From: Saturnia japonica
Taxonomy: Eukaryota > Arthropoda > Insecta > Lepidoptera > Saturniidae
DNA length: 64,000 nt
Direction of reading: 5' to 3'
Assembly: GCA_033032175.1 (NCBI GenBank)
Contig: CM065307.1
Coordinates: 6,820,001 to 6,884,000, forward strand
Below, one piece after another: positions 13,201-21,060 of this stretch. Under the pieces are notes generated by a model. The model had not been told where the DNA came from. It saw only the letters and a list, made by a program, of their open reading frames with translations, and ran no database searches. The translations under genes were made by a program, and so were the position numbers. The first letter of the stretch is position 1, and the number at the start of each line of letters is the position of its first letter.

Positions 13201-16200
13201 TCCTGTAAGTAAAATAATATTATATATTATCCATGTCAGCAATACTTATATAACCTCCCTGAAACGGTTTAAATTTGAATAAAATATAATGGATAGCACC
13301 ATCGACAAATCTTTCGCCCCCAAATTCGTATTTCGCAAGAGCAGTAAGTAGGTAATCGCTAAATATCAGCTTCAAAATGCCAAAGTCGTATTATGTACCA
13401 TTTTGAAACAGATATGTACCTAGCTATTTCTGCTATAATATCGCTTTCCTGTTGCGAGTCTGAAGAGTTTAGTTGGAGACACACATTGTTACACAGATGT
13501 TCCATTCTAATGGAGTTCTATCTGGGAGTGACCCCTAATAGGTCTACGGCTTACAAATTTGTGACTACAGCCCTAATGGGCTTGTAGGGTTATCATTGAT
13601 TGTTATGTGGTAACTACGGGCGTAGCTAGGAGAGCAAGTGTGTGCACTGCCAATGCCCTCGCGACAAAACTGGTCGCCCACCTTAGAAAAATCGACAATA
13701 TTGAAGGAATATACCGGTATTATTCTTTTTATCTTGAGAAAAAATATATCGTAATCTTCCCCGACACCCACATCGCCAGCTACGTTAATGGTGATAGCTG
13801 CAACAAATATCGAGAGCAAACTTTTGCGGATAAAATAGAGAACTTTAATTGAATGTAATATGTAAATATTTTCTATCAAATTATAAATGTAATATTAAGT
13901 ATATAAGTATCTAGATTAAACGGTATTTGCATATCCGATTCATTAAAATTAAACTTTAGATTTTTATCGATGATCATATTAGCAATGTATGTTACATAGG
14001 TTTAGCGGAGGTGAGGGACATAGAGTAAAGTTCCTTATCCGCCATAGAAAAGGGAGGATCCTCCGGCCAGACGAATGCTATGTCTGGCGGGCGGCTGCCC
14101 CGACTGTTGTAGTCGGGTTCTTGTATATATACTCAACGATAGAGTGTATTTCTATAGCGCAATGTAGAATAGTAGGATGCGTCCTATGTGGCTCAATAGA
14201 TGTCGCTATGTGTCGCTACGTAGTTGTGTCGATGCGATGATGCGTCAGTTGTGGCGAGAGATGTCGCTACATAGGTAATAACGTTATTAAATAATCTGAC
14301 TAATGAGCTATTAGCAGAACCGGATTTAAAGGTTTGTTTGGAGGCCCTGAGGCAACGAAAGTGTAGGCACTAAATAATTTTTAGAACCGGACATAAAAAT
14401 AAAAGATGTTTTAAAAGAAGTGCTTCTTGAATGTAAAGTTTTTTTTCTTTGGCATCATCAGTGTGGGGTCGTCCTTTAATGTCGTGAGGTTCGAAGGCAG
14501 GAAAAGTCACAAAATATCACAAGACAGGAGAGGATTGTAGTGAGATGTCACGTGTATTTATATTTTCGTTGAATATCAACCAGCGGTGGAATCTACTTAT
14601 GTACAAAGAAGAATGTTAAAGCACATGTAAATTTATGTTACAAGTAACTTAATGATTCGAGCAATACCTAATATTCCAGAGATGCACAATGCAAATCGTC
14701 CTTTACGCATCCTCATGCGTCGATTGATCGCTAGAAAAAGACACCTGATTTTAGGTAGGGGGCGGGTAGTCTAAAACCTTACCACGGTTCACCAGGTGGT
14801 GAAAAGTTGCTAAAAAATATCACGTGATATCAATCACGTCCATTAGGACGACCCCTTTTTTCCACAAAAAAAAAACAATAACTCAAATTGTGGAGTCCAC
14901 TCTTATGTGGAGACCTCGGGGTTAAAGTCCCTGTTACCTTCCTCTATTGTTGCGGATTACAGATAGGTACCTTTTATAGTAACGTAACTTCCTTCTGAAT
15001 ACAGATCATGTACTCCAATGAAGACTCCATCGTATCTATTGAGAACAGGTGCAATTATAAGAGGCATAGCGTCTGCTTCGTCGAGTGTTTGTGGGACTAT
15101 GAGTTCCGCTTCACAACGCAGTCTAGCTTCAAACCATTTAACGGCGGTCAAATGGATTTTGTAAAAAGCGTTAAATGCCTTCTCGTATCTATAGTCGTCA
15201 CGATAGTTTGGACGTTCTGAGGCTGATGGTAATGTAATTATTAGTTAATCACAATGCAGTCTTGATAAAAGCTGAATTTTTGTAGGTATATTCGTCAGAA
15301 CACGTGAATTATTGTAGTACCTAATAATTAACCGAGCTAACACATGATCTATATTTGACATAACCCACACATCATACCTATATATAACATTTACGTAAAT
15401 ATGTCAAATTAAGGTAACTGGTTCACTGGGTAGGCAAATTACAACAGCGTCAAATAATGGTAATTATAATAACATATTCATGGATTGACTGAAGACGTAT
15501 GCATGACGTATTGGCAATTTCAAACGCCGCGGAAATCTACAGTTCTATATGTTTTTCACATACAACAGTATTGCAAGCTACGATGGCTCAGTGGTAGCGT
15601 GTATGGACATCGCGTCGATCGACATGAGTTTGAACCCCTGCAACGAACCATAGATTTCAGTGAAGGATAACATCGTGATAAAAACAATAGCATGGCGGTA
15701 GCACTTTTTTCTAATACCCGCCTGGATATATACCGCCCTCAAGTTGAAAATCTCTCGCCAAGCACTCATAGGTGTGTTTCGACAGCTGCACTCGAGATTC
15801 AGTCTTCCACTAGACTTAGCGTGTTACCATCTTGGGACACATCATCACTTCACATCAGGTGTAATTATAGCCATAACGCTTAAAAAATAACATTTCTCAA
15901 GCACTCAAGTTTCCTCACGATGTTTTCCTTCACCGTCAGCCGATAGTGTTACCAGTTTAAATTTAGTAAATGTACGCAAATTGCGAAAAGGGCTCAAGCC
16001 AGTGGACATCGAATGGATATTCCACCGGTCTGAACTCTTAAACTAGTCGACTATCACGACTGCGGTACCTAAATAATCTAGTGTAAAAATGATAAGTTAT
16101 ATAACGTCTTTCCGTTTGTATTTATGTCAAGTCTCCCGAGAACCCTTTCAATTTACGTACCTACCTATTCTTTTTTTAATTCCTAGGTTATGTGTTCTCA

Positions 16201-18906
16201 TCTAAGCTTTAGAATCCTTTGCCCTTTAGATATACATAAGTAAGTACATAAGCAGTGACGACAATAATAAATCAAGAGGAAAAACATTATCCACCAAAGC
16301 GCTAGGGCACAAATGATTAGTATAATACAACTTATTGTGCATTGGTTATTGAAATAAAATACATACAGAGATACGTAACTTACCAATAAAAATAACATCT
16401 TGTAGCAAAATTATAAATATTTCAACAAATTTCATTGTTTAGAATTACTTCTACATTTTTAATACTGTGTAATAAAATTTGACGTAGAATTTTAGACGAA
16501 TGACGTTGGCTCAAATAATTGAATCTATAATAAGTGTAGTTTTATAACCGGAAAATTGCGTCTACACGTAATCACTGTTTTTGTTAAATGAAGAAATGAT
16601 ACGAAATAATTAAATTTCACCATTTTTTATTTCGTCCACAGTAAATAATATAGACCAAATTCATTTTCAATATTTCGTAATTATCACAATACCTAATTAT
16701 TCATATTGGGTATTATTGGCGTAACCAATAATTGATTTCTAAGTTTAAGCGGAAATATAATATTTGTACAATTATTTTAGATTTGTTGGGGGTTATTTTT
16801 AAAAACACTTATCATTTTAAGAGGAGATAGGAATTTTGTTTTTATACGATCAACTTCTCTACAAGTAGGTGGAGAAATCTTTCATTTCCATATTAAAGTA
16901 AAAATAATTTTCTGTTTTTAATTCAATCAATGCAATTACGAATAATGTTATAAAATTATAATAAGATTTTTATTTTATATTCTTATATTACATCAGTTCT
17001 TATTTCCGCAGTAGCAGGTTAATTGACAGAAAATATAATAGAAACATAAAGTTATATTTGTATGGAAATTACCCTTTGGGACTATGTTCGCCTTTGTACG
17101 TCATTGAATGTAAAAAAAGTATTCTCTATCCAATTATTAAATTTTACGCTTTCGAAGGAAATGAAACATTTATCCGAACAATCAGTTTTAATCCTAAATC
17201 AAGTTTGCTTTTGAGTACTTTTGTGATATTTTTTTAATATCACATCTTACCCATGGCAATATTCAGAAAGATATAAACATTTATATCACGTGATATCAAT
17301 CACGTCCATTAGGACGACCCCTTTTTTCCACAAAAAAAAACAATAACTCAAATTGTGGAGTCCACTCTTATGTGGAGACCTCGGGGTTAAAGTCCCTGTT
17401 ACCTTCCTCTATTGTTGCGGATTACAGATAGGTACCTTTTATAGTAACGTAACTTCCTTCTGAATACAGATCATGTACTCCAATGAAGACTCCATCGTAT
17501 CTATTGAGAACAGGTGCAATTATAAGAGGCATAGCGTCTGCTTCGTCGAGTGTTTGTGGGACTATGAGTTCCGCACCTTCCGCTTCACAACGCAGTCTAG
17601 CTTCAAACCATTTAACGGCGGTCAAATGGATTTTGTAAAAAGCGTTAAATGCCTTCTCGTATCTATAGTCGTCACGATAGTTTGGACGTTCTGAGGCTGA
17701 TGGTAATGTAATTATTAGTTAATCACAATGCAGTCTTGATAAAAGCTGAATTTTTGTAGGTATATTCGTCAGAACACGTGAATTATTGTAGTACCTAATA
17801 ATTAACCGAGCTAACACATGATCTATATTTGACATAACCCACACATCATACCTATATATAACATTTACGTAAATATGTCAAATTAAGGTAACTGGTTCAC
17901 TGGGTAGGCAAATTACAACAGCGTCAAATAATGGTAACTATAATAACATATTCATGGATTGACTGAAGACGTATGCATGACGTATTGGCAATTTCAAACG
18001 CCGCGGAAATCTACAGTTCTATATGTTTTTCATATACAACAGTATTGCAAGCAACGATGGCTCAGTGGTAGCGTGTATGGACATCGCGTCGATCGACATG
18101 AGTTTGAACCCCTGCAACGAACCATAGATTTCAGTGAAGGATAACATCGTGATAAAAACAATAGCATGGCGGTAGCACTTTTTTCTAATACCCGCCTGGA
18201 TATATACCGCCCTCAAGTTGAAAATCTCTCGCCAAGCACTCATAGGTGTGTTTCGACAGCTGCACTCGAGATTCAGACTTCCACTAGACTTAGCGTGTTA
18301 CCATCTTGGGACACATCATCACTTCACATCAGGTGTAATTATAGCCATAACGCTTAAAAAAGAACATTTCTGAAGCACTCAAGTTTCCTCACGATGTTTT
18401 CCTTCACCGTCAGCCGATAGTGTTACCAGTTTAAATTTAGTAAATGTACGCAAATTGCGAAAAGGGCTCAAGCCAGTGGACATCGAATGGATATTCCACC
18501 GGTCTGAACTCTAAACTACTCTACTATCACGACTGCGGTACCTAAATAATCTAGTGTAAAAATGATGTTATATAACGTCTTTCCGTTTGTATTTATGTCA
18601 AGTCTCCCGAGAACCCTTTCAATTTACGTACCTACCTATTCTTTTTTTAATTCCTAGGTTATGTGTTCTCATCTAAGTTTTAGAATCCTTTGCCCTTTAG
18701 ATATACATAAGTAAGTACATAAGCAGTGACGACAATAATAAATCAAGAGGAAAAACATTATCCACCATTGCGCTAGGGCACAAATGATTAGTATAATACA
18801 ACTTATTGTGCATTGGTTATTGAAATAAAATACATACAGAGATACGTAACTTACCAATAAAAATAACATCTTGTAGCAAAATTATAAATATTTCAACAAA
18901 TTTCAT
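1009..18906 (-). CDS. Immulectin-like C-type lectin with two CTLDs and duplicated 5' exons
   Basis: Probably a secreted two-domain C-type lectin of the lepidopteran immulectin group, whose known members are haemolymph pattern-recognition proteins. Coding exons in transcript order: 1B 18855-18906 or 1A 16384-16435 (signal peptide), 2B 17436-17696 or 2A 14971-15222 (CRD1, first half), 3 13008-13202 (CRD1, second half plus linker), 4 2415-2657 (CRD2, first half), 5 1009-1286 (CRD2, second half and stop). All introns are GT-AG and every junction is phase 1, so either 5' set joins exon 3 in frame (342 codons with set B, 339 with set A). Both CTLDs keep paired cysteines, but neither shows an EPN/QPD or WND sugar- and calcium-binding motif. 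The family call is confident. Which 5' set is used, and whether the duplication is real or an assembly effect, cannot be told from the sequence. Confidence 0.88.
1287..2414 (-). other. Lectin intron 4
   Basis: GT-AG intron on the minus strand between the two CRD2 exons. It holds a degenerate LINE tail at about 1385-1640; the rest is AT-rich with no feature recognised. Confidence 0.75.
1385..1640 (-). mobile_element. LINE ORF2 C-terminal fragment
   Basis: On the minus strand one frame reads KFSTTYLYRTVKLWNGLSG, then SVLRRLRPTYIMECFKRNV and KRYLSGPA before a stop. This is the typical C-terminal tail of insect non-LTR retrotransposon polyproteins (a 'LWNGLP…F…FK…V…HL' pattern). No upstream reverse transcriptase is present, so it is a 5'-truncated fossil within lectin intron 4. 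Confidence 0.7.
2415..2657 (-). CDS. Lectin exon 4: N-terminal half of CRD2
   Basis: Bounded by a TAACAG acceptor and a GTAGGT donor, phase 1 on both sides. The frame starts WEKGHNGDCYIL, then KDPQTWHQAYATCLSAGGHL and LNSREEAKYVRELF, the classic immulectin CRD2 opening (C-Y-x-[FL]-H, W…A…C…GGHL…S). It joins the linker DCDTYDH of exon 3 through a split Arg codon. Confidence 0.92.
2848..2965 (+). mobile_element. Left part of Helitron-like repeat split by the BEL insertion
   Basis: Starts in a TTTTTGTCTGTCTGG segment like that at about 360-500 and runs to the BEL target site CGAGT (2961-2965). The matching right part resumes at 9468 and ends in GGTACAGCTAG at 9541, a CTAG-type Helitron 3' terminus followed by T. 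Confidence 0.5.
2966..3160 (-). repeat. BEL element 3' LTR
   Basis: 195 bp, plus-strand ends TGTGCGGG…CTCGAACA; identical by eye to 9273-9467. In element orientation it is preceded by a short G-rich tract (CGCCCGGGGGCA) that probably serves as the polypurine tract. Confidence 0.96.
3188..8434 (-). CDS. BEL/Pao gag-pol polyprotein
   Basis: A 1748-residue frame without stops. I start it at the ATG at 8432-8434 (MPDDKLIKRR), because the frame open further upstream begins only with TTG. Visible domains in order: a gag region of the DUF1759 kind (about 100-300); two cysteine-rich knuckles around residues 335 and 370 (CPKC…, CFNCFASGHYANQC); an aspartic protease with DSGS near 480; reverse transcriptase with YVDD near 897; RNase H with FTDAS near 1067; integrase with an HPGP…H…CVLC zinc region, then the catalytic triad D (GLDYAG, about 1451), D (YSDNG, about 1516) and E (AEAGVKS, about 1566); and a C-terminal DUF5641-like region. 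The order protease-RT-RNaseH-integrase and the YVDD box fit BEL/Pao. Every catalytic residue I looked for is present. Confidence 0.97.
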   Translation of the reverse strand: MPDDKLIKRRASCKGRLTAFSNYLNSVDVSPLDDSEAKELQLRIIKMEAMYDQFDEVQLSLECSEDNMDTQLSERNSFESIYFKTVARAKKLLDEYSKSEQSGGEIVSRRSTHNTVKLPTIYLPKFCGSYDNWMEFHDTFSSLIHNNDEIDNINKFHYLRASLDGSATEIIQSIECSAANYTMVWNLLCERYNNKRLLTQNHVTALFNLEKITKESSINLKNLIDKTNKNLRSLEILGEPTHCWDTLLIHIITHKLDSKTYREWEEHKGQLGRDEKITFAFFLTFIKNRADLLEAIELDSIASRASGSNTSVKSSPKVKTMVTVRDYGNKNNSDNKRCPKCNGEHKLSSCSQFLALTNESRLKLLPSFKVCFNCFASGHYANQCKKTGCKICHRKHNTLVHITDYKPKPVDEITSLVTGEHKKHQDTQQQQVQSPTLSASLSLSASVAAGSRDAQGEVLLSTALLRVYDSNNKPHVTRAILDSGSTSCLMSEKLYKQLGLPANKIRNSVLGINSITSNINKMCLLRIKSLDDSFFTNIQCFVLPSITEYVPSRPVDISSLKIPSSICLADPYFHAPAPVDILIGADIFWDILGSQTLKLGDGLPILCDTKLGWLVSGPIKSGHVSTSSQIKCNFNSIVPDEIYVYDNIQNQLSRFWQLEEVCFSSQYSPEEKSCEEHFVENTTRLKDGRFCVRIPLKHSPDKLGDSLFRAKQCLFSLERRLKAKTQLCEMYKQFMSEYQTLNHMTKCHKVDAMPNAHFIPHHGVLRESSSTTKLRVVFNASSPTTSGLSFNNIQMVGPVVQDDLLSILLRFRQHKYVLAADVEKMYRQITVHSDDRYLQQIVWRDDPSSPVEDYQLNTVTYGTASAPFLATRCLKQLGLECTNRKVSESIIHDYYVDDWLSGGDDLNEVIDLRDNMISTLAKAQMFLRKWKSNEVQLLVGLDAPQSPSLDLNIGALEPSKTLGLGWLSLSDQLCFPIGESLTRGNTKRDMLSVIAQIFDPLGLLAPCIIVMKMLLQKLWLHKLSWDDELSPDISKLWEEIIINLPKINDIRIPRRIICSSYKQLELHIFTDASERAYGACLYVRSVSKEGEVFVRLLLAKSRVAPLKPTTIPRLELCGALIGTRLFEKAISSLRVKITRTFFWTDSTIVLGWLGMLPSKLQPFVRNRVAEILEKTSNCRWRHVPTAENPADYISRGVDINAIPTLDKWWSGPNFLSKDIASWPSSPPSLHITNDPLPEIKPNVILHGTINKNETNDNEVINFKRFSNFLRLNRAVAFMLRFISGCRKQLVSGPLRSEELNKALNLIIRMSQIGSFPEYKALFNNKELPKKSPLLKFNIFLDDDKIIRVGGRLQHSDFPYAKKHPILLQSAHRFTYLLFNYEHQKLLHPGPQFLLATIRERYWPIRGRNLAKLCHRQCVLCCRMKGKTVVPIMGNLPQQRLLTGFPFEHVGLDYAGPMLSASRQGRGCKIVKVYIAIFVCFTTKAIHLELVGDLTSNVFLLALRRFISRRGKPLNIYSDNGTSFVGAYNDLSKFIKTNCDLLSGDMANQGINFHFIPAYSPHFAGLAEAGVKSTKHHLVRVLGNCHSTYEEFNTILVQIEAILNSRPLTPLSSNPEDLMPLTPGHFLIGRPLTSLPTPDYQQHSTNSLTRFHRIEQLRQHFWTRWSKEYVSELQLRTKWRTSKGALKLNALVLLKEENLPPLKWKLGRIIKIYPGTDGVTRVADVRTANGILRRSFSRICPLPENEDLC
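8435..9253 (-). other. BEL untranslated leader
   Basis: About 820 bp of very AT-rich sequence between the primer-binding site and the gag start. No other frame or repeat recognised. Confidence 0.7.
9254..9271 (-). promoter_or_regulatory. BEL primer-binding site (tRNA-Tyr)
   Basis: In element orientation TGGTCCTTCGAGCCGGAT begins one base after the 5' LTR. It is the exact complement of the last 18 nt of mature tRNA-Tyr, …ATCCGGCTCGAAGGA plus CCA. The same tRNA is encoded at 52221-52310. Confidence 0.93.
9273..9467 (-). repeat. BEL element 5' LTR
   Basis: 195 bp, identical by eye to 2966-3160. The flanking CGAGT at 9468-9472 repeats the bases just before the other LTR. Confidence 0.96.
9473..9541 (+). 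mobile_element. Right end of Helitron-like repeat after the BEL insertion
   Basis: Ends AAAGCCGCGGGTACAGCTAG followed by T. The same terminus occurs at 38262-38278 in an independent copy, which supports reading CTAG as a Helitron-type 3' end. Confidence 0.5.
9542..9900. other. Intronic stretch, no feature seen
   Basis: Part of lectin intron 3 between the Helitron-like end and the mariner remnant. AT-rich with a short TAGTAGTAATAGTA-type low-complexity run near 9838; nothing else recognised. Confidence 0.5.
9920..11115 (-). mobile_element. Broken mariner transposase
   Basis: Minus-strand mariner remains in two blocks. The 5' block (about 11090-10700) reads HEHLKVRKLASRWVPHSLTE, SETWFYSYDPLTK, a stop, QSTQWVFEEGELPTKVIRGR, the conserved WVPHxLT and QW…PTKV…RS regions. 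The 3' block (about 10183-9930) reads HQDNAPAHTPARTVAYL and PPYSPDLSPC, containing the second and third catalytic regions. The roughly 500 bp between them do not read as transposase and are probably an insertion plus decay. Stops and the split make it inactive. Confidence 0.88.
11240..12045 (+). mobile_element. piggyBac-like remnant
   Basis: Holds the C-terminal piggyBac-type frame at 11514-11804, followed by AT-rich 3' sequence. Imperfect direct repeats lie on both sides: AAATTTTAGG(T)CGCGCGTCTGCT-like sequences at about 11326-11348 and 12020-12040, and 17-nt near-palindromes (GTCGTAAAAATTACGAC) at 11141-11157 and 11986-12002. The limits are approximate. Confidence 0.6.
11514..11804 (+). pseudogene. 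piggyBac-type transposase C-terminus
   Basis: Ninety-six codons ending in a cysteine-rich module, CRLCVLD…KRT…MKCSKC…KYC, the Cys/His finger found at the end of piggyBac-family transposases. The preceding residues (a LIQEYLRSRAQLKHLP segment) fit the region before that finger. The catalytic core is missing, so only the 3' end of a transposase survives. Confidence 0.75.
12046..13007. other. Intronic DNA between piggyBac remnant and lectin exon 3
   Basis: A more GC-rich block at about 12480-12720 has open frames on the minus strand, but no domain, splice phase or cysteine pattern linking them to the lectin. It is probably unclassified repeat. The remainder is AT-rich. Confidence 0.5.
13008..13202 (-). 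CDS. Lectin exon 3: C-terminal half of CRD1 and linker
   Basis: Acceptor TTACAG and donor GTAAGT, phase 1 at both ends. Reads GNDMHNTILGLLWDSKEP, then GRCVAMRRSGRLFVHPC, then LPFICK and the linker SYNSDCDTYDH. Cysteine positions fit a CTLD C-terminal half. The sugar motif is KEPTH rather than EPN, and no WND precedes HPC, so calcium-dependent sugar binding by CRD1 is doubtful. Confidence 0.93.
13203..14817. other. Lectin intron 2 with unclassified repeats
   Basis: About 13590-13720 carries a plus-strand segment coding ARRASVCTANALATKLVAHL that looks like a fragment of a dispersed repeat. About 14000-14270 is a second GC-richer block (GGAGGATCCTCCGGCC, repeated GTCGCTA motifs). Neither can be assigned to a family by eye. 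No exon-like lectin frame was found here. Confidence 0.5.
14971..15222 (-). CDS. Lectin exon 2A: CRD1 first half, 3 codons shorter
   Basis: 252 nt, phase 1 at both ends (acceptor CATCAG, donor GTACCT). Reads SERPNYRDDYRYEKAFNAFY, then VKWFEARLRCEAELIVPQ, VFIGVHDLYSEGSYVTIK. Relative to exon 2B it lacks nine bases, so the conserved CEAEGAEL step becomes CEAEL. The reading frame is kept, but the loop at the usually conserved 'C…EGA.L' position is shortened, which may affect folding. Confidence 0.88.
15223..16383 (-). other. Lectin intron 1A with SINE
   Basis: GT-AG intron on the minus strand. It contains the tRNA-derived SINE at about 15583-15960 on the opposite strand; the rest is unassigned AT-rich DNA. 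Confidence 0.7.
15583..15960 (+). mobile_element. tRNA-derived SINE (in copy A)
   Basis: The head has a Pol III A-box-like GATGGCTCAGTGGTAG and a B-box-like GAGTTTGAACCCC (15626-15638), followed by a body of the kind dispersed in Lepidoptera (TTGAAAATCTCTCGCCAAGC, CCTCACGATGTTTTCCTTC). It does not fold as a functional tRNA. Confidence 0.7.
16384..16435 (-). CDS. Lectin exon 1A: signal peptide
   Basis: ATG at 16433-16435 reads MKFVEIFIILLQDVIFI and ends at a strong donor (GTAAGT) in phase 1. The hydrophobic stretch fits a signal peptide, with cleavage likely near the Ala codon split with exon 2. The DNA is identical to exon 1B. Confidence 0.82.
17436..17696 (-). CDS. Lectin exon 2B: CRD1 first half, full length
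   Basis: 261 nt, phase 1 at both ends. Reads FEARLRCEAEGAELIVPQTL, the standard immulectin CRD1 core with the EGA step intact, then GVFIGVHDLYSEGSY. It can splice directly to exon 3 (phase 1), or in frame to exon 2A, which also has an acceptor. Confidence 0.93.
17697..18854 (-). other. Lectin intron 1B with SINE
   Basis: GT-AG intron on the minus strand, the counterpart of intron 1A; it carries the second SINE copy at about 18054-18430 on the opposite strand. Confidence 0.7.
18054..18430 (+). mobile_element. tRNA-derived SINE (in copy B)
   Basis: The same insertion as at 15583-15960, carried along by the segmental duplication, so it predates the duplication. Confidence 0.7.
18855..18906 (-). 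CDS. Lectin exon 1B: signal peptide
   Basis: ATG at 18904-18906, reading MKFVEIFIILLQDVIFI, strong GTAAGT donor in phase 1. The most upstream coding exon of the lectin in this window; joining to exon 2B gives …DVIFIASERPNYRDD. Confidence 0.85.
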
Positions 18907-19756
18907 TGTTTAGAATTACTTCTACATTTTTAATACTGTGTAATAAAATTTGACGTAGAATTTTAGACGAATGACGTTGGCTCAAATAATTGAATCTATA
19001 ATAAGTGTAGTTTTATAACCGGAAAATTGCGTCTACACGTAATCACTGTTTTTGTTAAATGAAGAAATGATACGAAATAATTAAATTTCACCATTTTTTA
19101 TTTCGTCCACAGTAAATAATATAGACCAAATTCATTTTCAATATTTCGTAATTATCACAATACCTAATTATTAATATTGGGTATTATTGGCGTAACCAAT
19201 AATTTTTTTCTAAGTTTAAGCGGAAATATAATATTTGTACAATTATTTTAAATTTGTTGGGGGTTCTTTTTAAAAACACTTATCATTTTAAGAGGAGATA
19301 GGAATTTTGTTTTTATACGATCAACTTCTCTACAAGTAGGTGGAGAAATCTTTCATTTCCATATTAAAGTAAAAATAATTTTCTGTTTTTAATTCAATCA
19401 ATGCAATTACGAATAATGTTATAAAATTATAATAAGATTTTTATTTTATATTCTTATATTACATCAGTTCTTATTTCCGCAGTAGCAGGTTAATTGACAG
19501 AAAATATAATAGAAACATAAAGTTATATTTGTATGGAAATTACCCTTTGGGACTATGTTCGCCTTTGTACGTCATTGAATGTAAAAAAAGTATTCTCTAT
19601 CCAATTATTAAATTTTACGCTTTCGAAGGAAATGAAACATTTATCCGAACAATCAGTTTTAATCCTAAATCAAGTTTGCTTTTGAGTACTTTTGTGATAT
19701 TTTTTTAATATCACATCTTACCCATGGCAATATTCAGAAAGATATAAACATTTATA

Positions 19757-21060
19757 ACGAGGCAGTGTAAAGGTTAACAATAATTAGGACTGCAACAACA
19801 ATATTTACACTAAATGCTTTTAATAAATAAAAAATCTACATAACATAAAATCAGCTATTATAATAATTATTATAGACCTAAATAAAACAGATTTAATTTA
19901 TAACAAAATACAATTTACAAACTTATACATTAAATAGGTATTATAAACCATTTTTTTAAGGGCTTTCATATGATACCACGTGTGTACGTACACCTTGAAT
20001 ATCATATTATCATAGTCAGTGAGATAATTAATACTGGAAATAATAACATCAGTACTCAATTCTATTGGTATGTGGTACAAATACAGAATACTATGAACTA
20101 AATTTTACAGTAATTAATTATTATCTGACCCGTGTCAATATTTCGCACATTATAGAATGTAAACAATCTAACAGCTGTCATGTTAGTTAAACAAATTTGT
20201 TAATACATGGCGCCTTCTACATGTTAGTTGAATACTTCATTAGAAATGCTGAATAAAAAAATTGTGTAAAGTGTATGTTAAGCTCCGACGTACGACTAGA
20301 GTTTACTCCTTAAGTAGGTACGATTGTCCTTGATAGATTGATTGACAGACTGACTAACAGACAGACTGAATGACGGGGTAATGATTTACCTAAAAGCAAG
20401 TTCTATATGTATACACATAGTAACGCTTTTTGTTAACGCTTTTATAAATTTCACTTCTCATAAAATGTTCACACTGGGGTTCTTATATGTAAATCGATTC
20501 TTAAGGAGTAAACTCCAATAAATAATTCTAACGAAAACACTAATTTTGAACTATTTGCCTACCTTCTTTCGTCCATAGTGGGCACTATTAGCATTAATTT
20601 TTAATCAATTATTTGGGGACCTAACGCGTTTGGCCTTCGCACCCGCCGGCTTAGACGGCCCGTTTTTAAAACGACATGATTTTAAACACTATGTTTATAT
20701 TGAACGTACGTTAAGCCAGTGAATGCTTTAGAGGATGACCAAAGTAGCAAATGTTTAAAACACCTTTAAAAAGATGTATTTATAATTAAAATTGTTTTAA
20801 CCTTGTGGACAACATATTTTACATAGTGTACCATTTGGGAATATAACTGCATCAACCTTGCCAGACCTTCGCTGCCCAAAAATAGCTACACTCATTTCAT
20901 TAAATAGTATGTCTACAATGTAGGCACTCGTTTAGGAAACAATTTTGCTCTATACTTACATTATGATATAAGTTTTAGGTAAATAAATAAATATCACTAA
21001 TCCTAATATAATATAATATTAAGAATAAGTAGGATATTTTGGTTTCTTACCTAGTAAAAT
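19757..21060. other. Spacer upstream of the lectin gene
   Basis: AT-rich DNA. It probably contains the distal promoter of the lectin just above 18906, though no clear core promoter or NF-kB site could be called. A small inverted-repeat element lies at 20299-20516. Confidence 0.45.
20299..20516. mobile_element. Small TIR element (MITE-like)
   Basis: The inverted ends GAGTTTACTCCTTAAG (about 20299-20314) and CTTAAGGAGTAAACTC (about 20501-20516) face each other across about 220 bp with no coding capacity. The family and target duplication are not clear. Confidence 0.5.

Larger units (their letters stand above)
14818..17283. repeat. Tandem duplication, copy A (lectin exons 1A and 2A)
   Basis: Starts at …AAAATATCACGTGATATC and ends …GATATAAACATTTATAT, where copy B begins with the same CACGTGATATC. 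The two units are nearly identical over about 2.47 kb, including introns and an embedded SINE, with scattered substitutions and a few small indels. One indel is a 9-nt difference in the coding exon. Confidence 0.95.
17284..19756. repeat. Tandem duplication, copy B (lectin exons 1B and 2B)
   Basis: Second unit of the duplication, upstream in gene orientation. It ends …GATATAAACATTTATA followed by unique ACGAGGC. It keeps the 9 coding bases missing from copy A, so it may represent the ancestral exon. Confidence 0.95.

Noticed and set aside
13607..13852. Plus-strand 81-codon frame as a gene
   Set aside because: Resembles a dispersed repeat fragment in an intron, with no start context, splice partner or domain.
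15008..15220. Plus-strand frames opposite lectin exon 2A/2B (15008-15220, 17473-17694)
   Set aside because: They are the antisense of a well supported CTLD exon and have no recognisable domain.
15583..15660. tRNA gene (and similarly 18054 and 62724)
   Set aside because: A and B boxes are present but stems do not pair and a SINE body follows, so these are tRNA-derived SINE heads.
18669..18869. Hydrophobic minus-strand frame of 66 codons (and its twin at 16198-16398) as a membrane protein
   Set aside because: It runs through the donor of lectin exon 1 into intron 1 in a different frame from the signal peptide, and has no homology or start context.
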